A stretch of 14,704 nucleotides of DNA from CAHJXF01 sp038240015 (GTDB taxonomy: Bacteria > Pseudomonadota > Gammaproteobacteria > Burkholderiales > Burkholderiaceae_D), in contig JBBSEF010000072.1 of assembly GCA_038240015.1 (NCBI GenBank), positions 1 through 14,704 of the forward strand, given 5' to 3'. Position numbers and translations under genes: made by a program. Of the stretch, positions 1-6,619 are shown one piece after another. Each line of letters begins with the position of its first letter. Positions within the stretch are counted from its first letter, which is position 1. The notes under the pieces were generated by a model. The model ran no database searches and was not told where the DNA came from. It saw only the letters and a list, made by a program, of their open reading frames with translations.

Positions 1-1281
1 ACGCTTCATCTGACAGGTGGTCGGCTGCGCGGACACGAACGACTCGAGGCGCGCATCGGTCGAGAACCCGATGCCCTGATTCTCAAGATCGTAGGTCACG
101 TCCTTCGGACCTCCCTTTGCCGCGGTCTTCTGGATCGTCGAGATGTAAAGCGGCTGAAGCATCTGGTGATCGCTGGCGCGCATCTCGACTTCGCCGGTGG
201 GCGCGTCGTACTTCATGCCTTCGAGCGCATAGGCGATCTTCAGCGGATCGTCCGAGTCGGTGCGCTTGATCGCCTCGGCCAGCATGTAGAGCTCGTTTCG
301 CACGCGCAGGTAGTAGTAGTCGAGGTTCGGATACTTCTTGTGAAAGGCGAGCATCTCCTTCTCGATCTTGTTGGGCTTCACGCTGGTGTGCCACTCGGTG
401 ATCTGCTTGACGCTGCCCACGCCCGCCTCGCCGATCGCCGTCGGGCTGCCGAGGCCGCCCGCGTAGAACGTGTAGAAGTCGACCTTGACGCCCGCTTCTT
501 TCGCGGCCTTTATCAGCAGCGACATGTCGTTGCCCCAGTTGCCGGTAATCACGGTGTCCGCGCCCGAGGCCTTGATCTTGGCCGCGTAGGGCGCGAAGTC
601 CTTGACCTGGCCGAGCGGATGCAGGTCGTCGCCGACGATCTCGATGTCGGGACGCTTCCTCTTCAGATATTCCTTGGCCGCACGCGAGACCTGCTGGCCG
701 TGCGAGTAGTTCTGGTTGATCAGGTAGATCTTCTTGATGCCCGGTTTGTTCTTCACGAAGTCGGTCAGGCCCTCGAGCTTCATCTCCGAATTCGCATCGA
801 AGCGGAAGTGCCAGAAGCTGCATTTGGAATTGGTGAGGTCGGGATCGACCGCCGCGTAGTTCAGGTAGATCACCGACCGTTCCGGATTGCGGTCGTTGCT
901 CTTCTGGATCGCGTCGGCGAGCGCGAGCGCCGCGCCGGAGCCGTTGCCCTGCGTAACGATCTTCACCCCCGAGTCGATCGCGCTTTTCAGCACGGTCAGG
1001 CTTTCCTGCGGCGTCCCCTTGTTGTCGTAGCCGATCACTTCGAGCTTGAAGCGACCCGCCGCCTTGGTCGCGTTGATGTCGTCGATCACGTACTGGAACT
1101 GCTTCAAGCCGGCGTCGCCGATGTTCGCGAACGGTCCCGACAGCGGATCGATGTAGGCGATCTTCACGACCGGTTGCTGCGCGAACGCGGTCGTGACCAT
1201 GATTGCAGATGCAATCATCGCCGCTGTGCACGCGACCAGCGCGAGGTGACGCGCGAGGCGCCGTTGAGAGGTGGTGTCGAT
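1..1281 (-). CDS. ABC transporter periplasmic substrate-binding protein, branched-chain amino acid type (partial, C-terminus off left edge)
   Basis: Read on the minus strand this frame is open from the window edge through 1281 and gives a type I periplasmic binding protein (Peripla_BP_6 / LivK-like). A hydrophobic signal segment ending in TTAFA-QQ is followed by VVKIAYIDPLSGPFANIG and the mid-domain stretch with NYAAVDPDLTNSKCSFWHF. Such proteins capture amino acids or related small organic acids in the periplasm for a LivHMGF-type importer; the ligand cannot be read from the sequence. About 427 residues are visible, so little is missing at the C-terminus; Cys in NSKCSF and in the final TTCQMKR could pair. 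The start is problematic. AGGAG at 1292-1288 points to an ATC codon at 1281-1279, not ATG/GTG/TTG. In-frame alternatives are ATG 1218 (signal peptide shortened and without basic residues), GTG 1365 and ATG 1437 (both would translate through a hairpin). No permease or ATPase gene is visible. Confidence 0.85.
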   Translation of the reverse strand, partial: MDTTSQRRLARHLALVACTAAMIASAIMVTTAFAQQPVVKIAYIDPLSGPFANIGDAGLKQFQYVIDDINATKAAGRFKLEVIGYDNKGTPQESLTVLKSAIDSGVKIVTQGNGSGAALALADAIQKSNDRNPERSVIYLNYAAVDPDLTNSKCSFWHFRFDANSEMKLEGLTDFVKNKPGIKKIYLINQNYSHGQQVSRAAKEYLKRKRPDIEIVGDDLHPLGQVKDFAPYAAKIKASGADTVITGNWGNDMSLLIKAAKEAGVKVDFYTFYAGGLGSPTAIGEAGVGSVKQITEWHTSVKPNKIEKEMLAFHKKYPNLDYYYLRVRNELYMLAEAIKRTDSDDPLKIAYALEGMKYDAPTGEVEMRASDHQMLQPLYISTIQKTAAKGGPKDVTYDLENQGIGFSTDARLESFVSAQPTTCQMKR

Positions 1282-1507
1282 GATCGTCTCCTGGTGACGC
1301 GCCGGTCGTTGCCGGCGCTTCGATGTGCAGTCCGCGTCGCGGATTGCGATACGCCCTTTTTTCACCTCCGAGCGTTCGCAACAATCGGGACGAACCCTAG
1401 CGACTTCGAAGCGACGAATTTGCACGGGGGCTTGCATAATAGCGACCGCTCCGAGAAGCCGTCGCGGTGCGGCTCTTCGGGCTTCGACCGATGAAGGAGA
1501 GTGGTGA
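1282..1507. other. Divergent intergenic region between binding protein and flavin oxidoreductase
   Basis: This stretch should hold both divergent promoters. The only -10-like element noticed is CATAAT at 1435-1440 on the plus strand, which reads TATTAT (1441-1436) on the minus strand. Neither has a convincing -35 box at 16-18 bases. AAGGAG at 1494-1499 is the ribosome binding site of the oxidoreductase, eight bases before its ATG. Confidence 0.35.
1299..1318 (-). promoter_or_regulatory. Perfect GC-rich hairpin in the leader of the binding-protein gene
   Basis: GCGCCGG at 1299-1305 is the exact reverse complement of CCGGCGC at 1312-1318, with a six-base loop. On the minus strand the stem ends six bases before the AGGAG ribosome binding site at 1292-1288. 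It could modulate translation or protect the mRNA. There is no T-run behind it, so it is not an intrinsic terminator. The structure is seen directly; any role is inference. Confidence 0.4.
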
Positions 1508-2512
1508 ATGGCCTTCCCCGCTGCGCTTGCCCACCTCGTCTTGCCCGTGATCGGCGCGCCGATGTTCATTGCGAGCGGCCCCGACCTCGTCATCGCCCAA
1601 TGCAAGGCGGGCATCGTCGGCTCGTTCCCCGCGCTCAACGCGCGGCCGGCCGAGGAGCTGCCGCGCTGGTTGGCGCGCATCGACCGCGAGCTCGCGGATT
1701 TCAAGGTCGCGCATCCCGAGCTACCGGTCGGACCGTATGCGGTCAACCAGATCATCCACACGTCCAACGACAGAGTCGCGCGCGATGTCGAGGTGTGCGT
1801 CGAACATCGCGTGCCGATTCTCATCTCGAGCCTGCGCGCGCCCGACCACGCGATGCTCGACGCCGTGCATGCCTACGGCGGCGTCGTGTTTCACGACGTC
1901 ATCAGCATCCGGCATGCGAAGAAGGCGCTCGACGCGGGTGTCGACGGATTGATCCTGGTCGCTGCCGGTGCGGGCGGACACGCGGGCATGCTGTCGCCGT
2001 TCGCGCTGGTCGGCGAAGTGCGCAAGTTCTTCGACGGGCCGATCGCGTTGTCGGGCGCGATCGCAAGCGGCGGCGCGGTGCTCGCGGCCCAGGCGATGGG
2101 TGCGGACTTCGCGTACATCGGCACGCGCTGGCTCGCGACCGTAGAGGCCAACACCTCGCCCGGCTATCGCGATGCGGTCGTGGGCTCGACCGCAGCCGAC
2201 GTGATCTACACCAATCTCTTCACCGGCGTGCACGGCAACTATCTGAAGAAGAGCATCGAAGCCGCCGGCCTCGACCCCGAAGATTTGCCGCAGTCGGACG
2301 CGAGCACGATGAACTTCGGCTCGGGTAGCACGAGCAAAGCCAAGGCGTGGCGCGACATCTGGGGCGCGGGCCAAGGCGTGGGGCTGATGCACGACGTGCC
2401 GCATGTGGCGGAAGTCGTTGCGCGCTTGAAGCGCGAGTACGACGACGCGCGAGTACGCATAGGCGCGCCAGCTCAACAGCGCGCGTTGAAAGCAAGAGCC
2501 GAACGCCTGTGA
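1508..2512 (+). CDS. NAD(P)H-dependent flavin oxidoreductase, nitronate monooxygenase family
   Basis: A 334-residue TIM-barrel FMN enzyme of the nitronate monooxygenase / 2-nitropropane dioxygenase family, which oxidises alkyl nitronates; many members have unproven substrates. Visible marks are the N-terminal GAPMFIASGPDLVIA (16-30), the barrel strand GLILVAAGAGGHAG (147-160) with His158 in the place of the catalytic His of nitronate monooxygenases, and the FMN-phosphate region GAIASGG (183-189) followed by MGADFAYIGTRWLAT (197-211). The length is normal for the family. The start is well supported: AAGGAG lies eight bases before ATG. The gene ends in an overlap with psd (the TGA shares bases with the psd GTG), so the two are probably co-translated. 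The family call is firm; the true substrate is not known, and a role as a quinone or enoyl reductase is also possible. Confidence 0.9.
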   Translation: MAFPAALAHLVLPVIGAPMFIASGPDLVIAQCKAGIVGSFPALNARPAEELPRWLARIDRELADFKVAHPELPVGPYAVNQIIHTSNDRVARDVEVCVEHRVPILISSLRAPDHAMLDAVHAYGGVVFHDVISIRHAKKALDAGVDGLILVAAGAGGHAGMLSPFALVGEVRKFFDGPIALSGAIASGGAVLAAQAMGADFAYIGTRWLATVEANTSPGYRDAVVGSTAADVIYTNLFTGVHGNYLKKSIEAAGLDPEDLPQSDASTMNFGSGSTSKAKAWRDIWGAGQGVGLMHDVPHVAEVVARLKREYDDARVRIGAPAQQRALKARAERL

Positions 2513-3387
2513 AGATCAACGACCGTCGCAAGGTCATCCCGCAATACCTGTTGCCCAAGCGGCGGCTGACGCTGCTCGCGGGACGCTTCGCATCGAAAGA
2601 AGGCGGGCGCGGCATGCTGTCGACGATTCGCTGGTTCGTGCGCAAGTACGGCGTCGACATGAGCGAGGCTGCCCTGCCCGACGTCGCGCGCTACGCGAGC
2701 TTCAACGATTTCTTCACGCGTGCGTTGAAGCCGGGAGCACGGCCGCTTGCCGATGCCGACCTCGTCTGTCCGGTCGATGGATCGATCAGCCAGTTCGGAC
2801 AGATCGAGCACGACCAGATCCTGCAGGCGAAGGGGCATCGTTATTCGACGACCGCGCTGGTCGGCGGCGATGTGAATCTCGCAAAGCGTTTTCACGACGG
2901 CAGCTTCGCGACCTTGTACCTGAGCCCGCGTGACTATCACCGCATCCACATGCCGTGCGATGGACGGCTCGTGCGCATGATCCACGTGCCCGGCGATCTG
3001 TTCTCGGTCAATCCGACGACCGCGCGCGGCGTGCCCGGGCTCTTCGCGCGCAACGAGCGCGTGGTGTGCGTGTTCGAGCGCACGCGCGACGATGCGACCG
3101 GCGCCGAGTCCGACGTGTTCGCGCTCATCCTGGTCGGCGCCACCATCGTCGGCAGCATGGCGACCGTGTGGCACGGCGTAATCAATGCCCCGCGCGTCAA
3201 ACGCGTGCGCGAGTGGACCTACGACAAAGAGCCGGTGATGCTGAAACAGGGCGAAGAGATGGGCCGCTTCATGCTCGGCTCGACGGTCGTGCTGCTGTTT
3301 CCGCAGGGACCGCTGGTGTTCAATCGCGCGTGGGAGGCCGGGCGCGCGGTGCGGGTCGGTGAAGCGATGGCGGATCGCGCTGGGTGA
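2509..3387 (+). CDS. psd: Phosphatidylserine decarboxylase proenzyme
   Basis: Converts phosphatidylserine to phosphatidylethanolamine at the inner membrane, the last step of PE synthesis. The 292-residue proenzyme carries the LGST self-cleavage motif (FMLGSTVVLLFP), where Ser258 would become the pyruvoyl group of the small alpha chain. Asp90 in CPVDG and His147 in YHRIHMP match the Asp and His of the autocleavage triad described for the E. coli enzyme. The N-terminal QYLLPKRRLTLLAG is typical of the family. The start was set at GTG 2509, which overlaps the upstream stop as GTGA; the longer frame open back to 2347 lies inside the oxidoreductase gene and has no psd homology. No good ribosome binding site precedes the GTG, which fits translational coupling. 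Pairing with a flavin oxidoreductase rather than with pssA is unusual. Confidence 0.95.
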   Translation: MKINDRRKVIPQYLLPKRRLTLLAGRFASKEGGRGMLSTIRWFVRKYGVDMSEAALPDVARYASFNDFFTRALKPGARPLADADLVCPVDGSISQFGQIEHDQILQAKGHRYSTTALVGGDVNLAKRFHDGSFATLYLSPRDYHRIHMPCDGRLVRMIHVPGDLFSVNPTTARGVPGLFARNERVVCVFERTRDDATGAESDVFALILVGATIVGSMATVWHGVINAPRVKRVREWTYDKEPVMLKQGEEMGRFMLGSTVVLLFPQGPLVFNRAWEAGRAVRVGEAMADRAG

Positions 3388-3415
3388 GCGTAGACCGAAC
3401 CAGCGATGCGCGGCG

Positions 3416-4165
3416 TCACTGCTTGAATTGATCCAGAAAGCGAATCACTTCGGTCCAGTGAGGCTCGGCGCCCGATGCGTTGGTGTCGGCTCGAAGAGTC
3501 GACGAACCGTGAGTGGAGGCGGTCTTCGAGACGAACTGCTGCTTGTTCTGCGAGGCGACCACTCGCAGGATTGCGGCGGACTGCGCAATTTCTTCCGGGT
3601 CCGATGCCTGATCGATGTAGACGGGAACTCGCACATTCTTCGCTGCGGTACCGACCTTGTGCTCGTCGCCAAAATATTCGCCCGGCGAGAACGCGACAAG
3701 CCCACTCACATCCGCCGGATGATTCGCGGCAAGCACGAAGACCAGAGCAGCCGAGTAACTCGATCCCCAGACGATGATGGGCGCGCCTCGCGCATTCTCT
3801 TTCGCCCAGGCCAGCGCGGCCTCCATGTCCGGCAGCGCCTCTTCATAGGGCGCCGAACGCCCGCGCTTCGCGACGGTGCGGTTCTTCCCGCCGAAGGCGC
3901 CATTGCCTGAGCGCTGGTCGATGGCGAGGACCGTGAATCCCGACTGCGACAAGCGTGGAGCGATCGGGGCGTATTCGGCACCGCTCGACCCGGCTTGATG
4001 GAATGCAACGATCACCGGTGGTCGCGGACCGGCGGCGCGCCAGACATTTCCGTACACCAGCGTGCCGTCGCTCGCTTTGAGAGTGACAGGCTCCGCCGAT
4101 GCGCCGGAAAAGCTTGCGAAGGAAAAGAAGAGCAGCGCGAGCGTGAGATCGATTCGTGAAATCAT
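3416..4165 (-). CDS. Secreted alpha/beta hydrolase, dienelactone-hydrolase-like
   Basis: A 249-residue alpha/beta-hydrolase-fold protein, probably periplasmic. From ATG 4165 it has an N-terminal signal peptide (MISRIDLTLALLFFSFASFS, then GASA-EP). In this numbering it then shows the oxyanion-region motif FHQAGSSGAEY (55-65), the nucleophile elbow WGSSYSAAL (133-141) with Ser136, a candidate acid Asp189 in DQASDPEE, and a candidate His219 in STHGSS. Substrate is unknown; relatives act on esters and lactones. A TTG at 4201 in the same frame would add twelve residues ahead of the signal peptide, but neither start has a clear ribosome binding site; ATG was chosen because it gives a canonical signal peptide. 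It converges on psd, with 28 bases between the two stops and no obvious terminator. It is probably transcribed alone, since 192 bases separate it from the methyltransferase upstream. Confidence 0.85.
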   Translation of the reverse strand: MISRIDLTLALLFFSFASFSGASAEPVTLKASDGTLVYGNVWRAAGPRPPVIVAFHQAGSSGAEYAPIAPRLSQSGFTVLAIDQRSGNGAFGGKNRTVAKRGRSAPYEEALPDMEAALAWAKENARGAPIIVWGSSYSAALVFVLAANHPADVSGLVAFSPGEYFGDEHKVGTAAKNVRVPVYIDQASDPEEIAQSAAILRVVASQNKQQFVSKTASTHGSSTLRADTNASGAEPHWTEVIRFLDQFKQ

Positions 4166-4357
4166 GGGAATGGTGAAAGGACTCAGCTGCCTCAATCGCA
4201 AGTTGCCGAGGAGTCTCGAAGATGAATATCGATACGGTCACCTGGCGAAAAGGTTTATGCGCCCTACCTCTCGTCAACGGTGCCGCGTCGCTTGTCGGGG
4301 CGTTACCTTGAACGAAGGCTTGCATCCTGCGCATTGACGATATAAATAGTCACAAGC
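4166..4357. other. Intergenic region upstream of the hydrolase
   Basis: No gene, hairpin or convincing promoter was recognised here. A plus-strand open frame crossing it shows no domain and reads mostly through the reverse of the hydrolase signal peptide. The promoter of the hydrolase is presumably inside this stretch. Base composition falls toward the methyltransferase side. Confidence 0.3.
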
Positions 4358-5215
4358 CTACTCCTTGCGAATCCAGATGCTTCCGCCCCTGTTCTTCAAA
4401 CAAAGCGGCATCATCTCTTCAAAGAACGATTGATGAAAGTGCTCCATGAACGTATTCATGAGCACAACTCGAAATGCATTATTGTACTGGAGAAAAGATC
4501 TGAGAAGATAGGCTTCGTTCCACGCCCGTCCTTCGAATATCCATTCCTTCGGGTATTCGAACGGAAAGAATATGTCGTGGAAATGAATATAAACTCCTGA
4601 AGAAAGCCTCGGCAGAATATCAAAGAATATTCGATTCACGTCGCTATTGATTTTACCGACGTGGGTCGAGTCGATGAACAGGATGTCGTTCGCTTCCAGC
4701 TTCTCGAACTCGTGGAGGTCCACATCCTGCAGACGGGACTGAATGGTCTTGATCGTGGCTTTGTCGGACTCCTTGATGAGAGAGTTGAGAAGCTCCGGGT
4801 AGGGTTCGACGAAAGTGGTCTCTATCGCGCCGCCAAAGAACAACTCATTGGTATCGAGCGTCATGCACGACGAGAATCCGGAACCGACTTCGATTATTTT
4901 CTTGGGCTTCAACGACCGAATCATGCAATGCAGGAGAATGGCGTCGGAATACGAGTAGGCCGTGTTCTCGTAGTAGTAGCGTAGCCCCTCCTTCTTTTGG
5001 TCCTGAAAAGGCATTTGCTCATAGTAGGTCACGAATTTGCCGAGCAGTTCGAGCTGTTCTGCTTCATGAAGCTCCACCCCGGATATATTTCGAGGGACGG
5101 CTCCAAAAATCCGTTTTTCATCTCTCTTTATTTCTTCCAATGACGGAATGGGCGAATAAAAGTGTCCGGATGGAACAAAATCCTGATTTTCTTTTGAACG
5201 CATAGGTTCCGACAT
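4358..5215 (-). CDS. Class I SAM-dependent methyltransferase (Methyltransf_24-like), low-GC
   Basis: A 285-residue protein with a Rossmann methyltransferase core. Motif I is IIEVGSGFSSCMTLD (107-121), the acidic residue after strand 2 is in FVEPYPE (Glu137), NDILFIDSTHVGKINSDVNR (176-195) covers strand 4, and GVYIHFHDIFFPFEYP (207-222) covers strand 5. Relatives with this HxHD-type stretch are often found in surface glycan or secondary-metabolite clusters; the acceptor cannot be named here. The stop is TAG and the ATG has no clear ribosome binding site. Composition stands out: 26 of 60 bases are G or C in the sampled line 4621-4680, with A/T-rich codons such as ATA and TTT, unlike all neighbours. 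It has no glycosyltransferase or partner gene beside it. Horizontal acquisition is the likely explanation (inference). Confidence 0.85.
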   Translation of the reverse strand: MSEPMRSKENQDFVPSGHFYSPIPSLEEIKRDEKRIFGAVPRNISGVELHEAEQLELLGKFVTYYEQMPFQDQKKEGLRYYYENTAYSYSDAILLHCMIRSLKPKKIIEVGSGFSSCMTLDTNELFFGGAIETTFVEPYPELLNSLIKESDKATIKTIQSRLQDVDLHEFEKLEANDILFIDSTHVGKINSDVNRIFFDILPRLSSGVYIHFHDIFFPFEYPKEWIFEGRAWNEAYLLRSFLQYNNAFRVVLMNTFMEHFHQSFFEEMMPLCLKNRGGSIWIRKE

Positions 5216-5407
5216 GGTGGGTGATGGCTAGTGGACTGTATCAGTGAAATCGAAAGCGTCGGCTCGCGGAGTTGCGAAATAAAGGAAAGGAAAGCCGGAA
5301 AAAATGCAAACAGAAACTCCGGGGAACTGAAAAAGCATCTGGTTTCTGGACGATTCAGTTTATGGCCGGCGCAGCGTGAATCGCCATGGTCGCTTTCGCG
5401 CCGCGAG
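5216..5407. other. A/T-richer intergenic region between rlpA and the methyltransferase
   Basis: No gene was recognised. An inverted repeat with six-base arms, GATTCA 5352-5357 and TGAATC 5377-5382, lies 25 bases past the rlpA stop. It has a 19-base loop and no T-run next to it, so it is a weak terminator candidate at best. Purine-rich tracts around 5281-5310 continue the lower-GC character of the methyltransferase, suggesting this flank arrived with it. Confidence 0.35.
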
Positions 5408-6619
5408 TCATTGCGCGCGTCTCGATGCGGAATCGGGCAACACCAGCACCGGCTGCGAAATCGCTGCGCGGACGCCCGAAGCCGCCCTGTCGGCTTCGGC
5501 ACGCTCCGCATAGGGACCGACCCGCACACGATACAGGCCGTTGACGTCGCTGACGTGTAAGCGCGGCGCGAGTGCGGGATCGATCAGGCGCGCAAGGTGG
5601 GCCGCAAAGCTGTCGGCGCCCGCCTTCGCGCGGAACGCGCCAAGTTGCAAGTAGTAGCCCGCGCTGGTCGCGGTCGAAGGCAGCGCGGGCGCGGGCTGAC
5701 GATCGGGAAGAGCGATCAGGTCGGCAGGGATATCGGGATCGAGGTGCGATGTCGATGAAGAAATCGCGGGCATCGGCATCGCGCTCGGAGTCACAGCGCT
5801 CGACAGCGGCGCGCTTGCGACGAGAGCTGCCGGCGGCGATGCGAGCGTCGGACTCGGATTCTGCGAATGGACATTCGTTGCGACGTTCGCAGCGATCGAC
5901 GCTGCCGACGCCGACGCCAACAGTCCGGACGAGGTCATCGGAATGCGTCCCGCAGCGATATCGCGCGGCAGCAGCATCTCCACTTCGATCACGGCGCTGC
6001 CCGCACCCGAATACCCGAGCTTGTACGCGGCCGCATACGAGAGATCCATCACGCGGTTGTGCAGGAACGGCCCGCGGTCGTTGACGCGCACGATCACCGA
6101 CTTGCCGGTCGCGACGCTGGTCACGAGCGCGTAGCTAGGAATCGGCAGCGTGGGATGCGCGGCCGTCATCGCGTACATGTCGTAGATCTCGCCCGACGAC
6201 GTGCGTTGTCCGTGAAACTTGCGGCCGTACCACGAGCCGACACCGCGCTGCTTGTATGGCGCGCCTGTGAGGTCTGGCACGTAGTCGGCGCCGAACACGT
6301 TGTACGGACGATTCGCACCGCTCGCATACTTCTCGACGCGCGGAACCGCATCGGGCAACAGGTCGAGATCGGGCGGCGGGTTGTCGCCCGGACCATCGTC
6401 GAGGTAGTAGCCGCCGCCACGGCGTGCGCTTCCTGTCGACGCGCTCGACGCGACCGACGGACTCGGGGACTTGTCGCCACGAGCCGTGCCCGCGGCCGGT
6501 TCGACGGTTCGCTTCTGCGGCGGCGTCGACGCGCAACCGGCGAGGGCCATGGCGACGGCGATGTTCACGATCGTGGTCGACGAGACCCACGATGCGGATG
6601 CCGTCGCATCGATGCGCAT
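5408..6619 (-). CDS. rlpA: RlpA septal lytic transglycosylase lipoprotein with SPOR domain
   Basis: An outer-membrane lipoprotein that cleaves denuded (peptide-free) glycan strands at the division site. In its 403 residues, the lipobox ALAGC has lipidated Cys29. It is followed by the conserved GGGYYLDDGPGDNPPPDL (68-85) and the double-psi beta-barrel domain from GVGSWYGRKFHGQRTSSGE to RVNDRGPF. Glu144, His155 and Asp181 sit at the positions of the residues important in Pseudomonas RlpA. A long Ala/Ser/Pro-rich linker (about 225-318) leads to a C-terminal SPOR domain (GYYLQLGAFRAK, 321 to about 394) that binds denuded glycans at the septum. The ATG at 6619 overlaps the rodA stop as TGATG, so translation is probably coupled. 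It is the last gene of the cell-shape operon. Confidence 0.95.
   Translation of the reverse strand: MRIDATASASWVSSTTIVNIAVAMALAGCASTPPQKRTVEPAAGTARGDKSPSPSVASSASTGSARRGGGYYLDDGPGDNPPPDLDLLPDAVPRVEKYASGANRPYNVFGADYVPDLTGAPYKQRGVGSWYGRKFHGQRTSSGEIYDMYAMTAAHPTLPIPSYALVTSVATGKSVIVRVNDRGPFLHNRVMDLSYAAAYKLGYSGAGSAVIEVEMLLPRDIAAGRIPMTSSGLLASASAASIAANVATNVHSQNPSPTLASPPAALVASAPLSSAVTPSAMPMPAISSSTSHLDPDIPADLIALPDRQPAPALPSTATSAGYYLQLGAFRAKAGADSFAAHLARLIDPALAPRLHVSDVNGLYRVRVGPYAERAEADRAASGVRAAISQPVLVLPDSASRRAQ

Noticed and set aside
1420..1440. TTGCAC plus CATAAT as a promoter for the flavin oxidoreductase
   Set aside because: The boxes are only nine bases apart, too close for sigma70; only the -10-like box was kept, as a weak remark.
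83..1494. Long open frames on both strands (83-1384 minus and 166-1494 plus) over the binding-protein gene
   Set aside because: They are Arg/Gly/Ala-rich shadow frames of high-GC DNA with no domain, while the frame that runs off the left edge gives an unmistakable binding protein.
3359..3910. Plus-strand open frame after psd
   Set aside because: It overlaps the alpha/beta hydrolase on the other strand, shows no domain and starts inside psd.
4165..4201. TTG 4201 as the start of the hydrolase
   Set aside because: It would put a polar extension in front of a good signal peptide and has no ribosome binding site.
5352..5382. Inverted repeat after rlpA as an intrinsic terminator
   Set aside because: The arms are only six bases with a 19-base loop, and no T-run follows on the transcribed strand.
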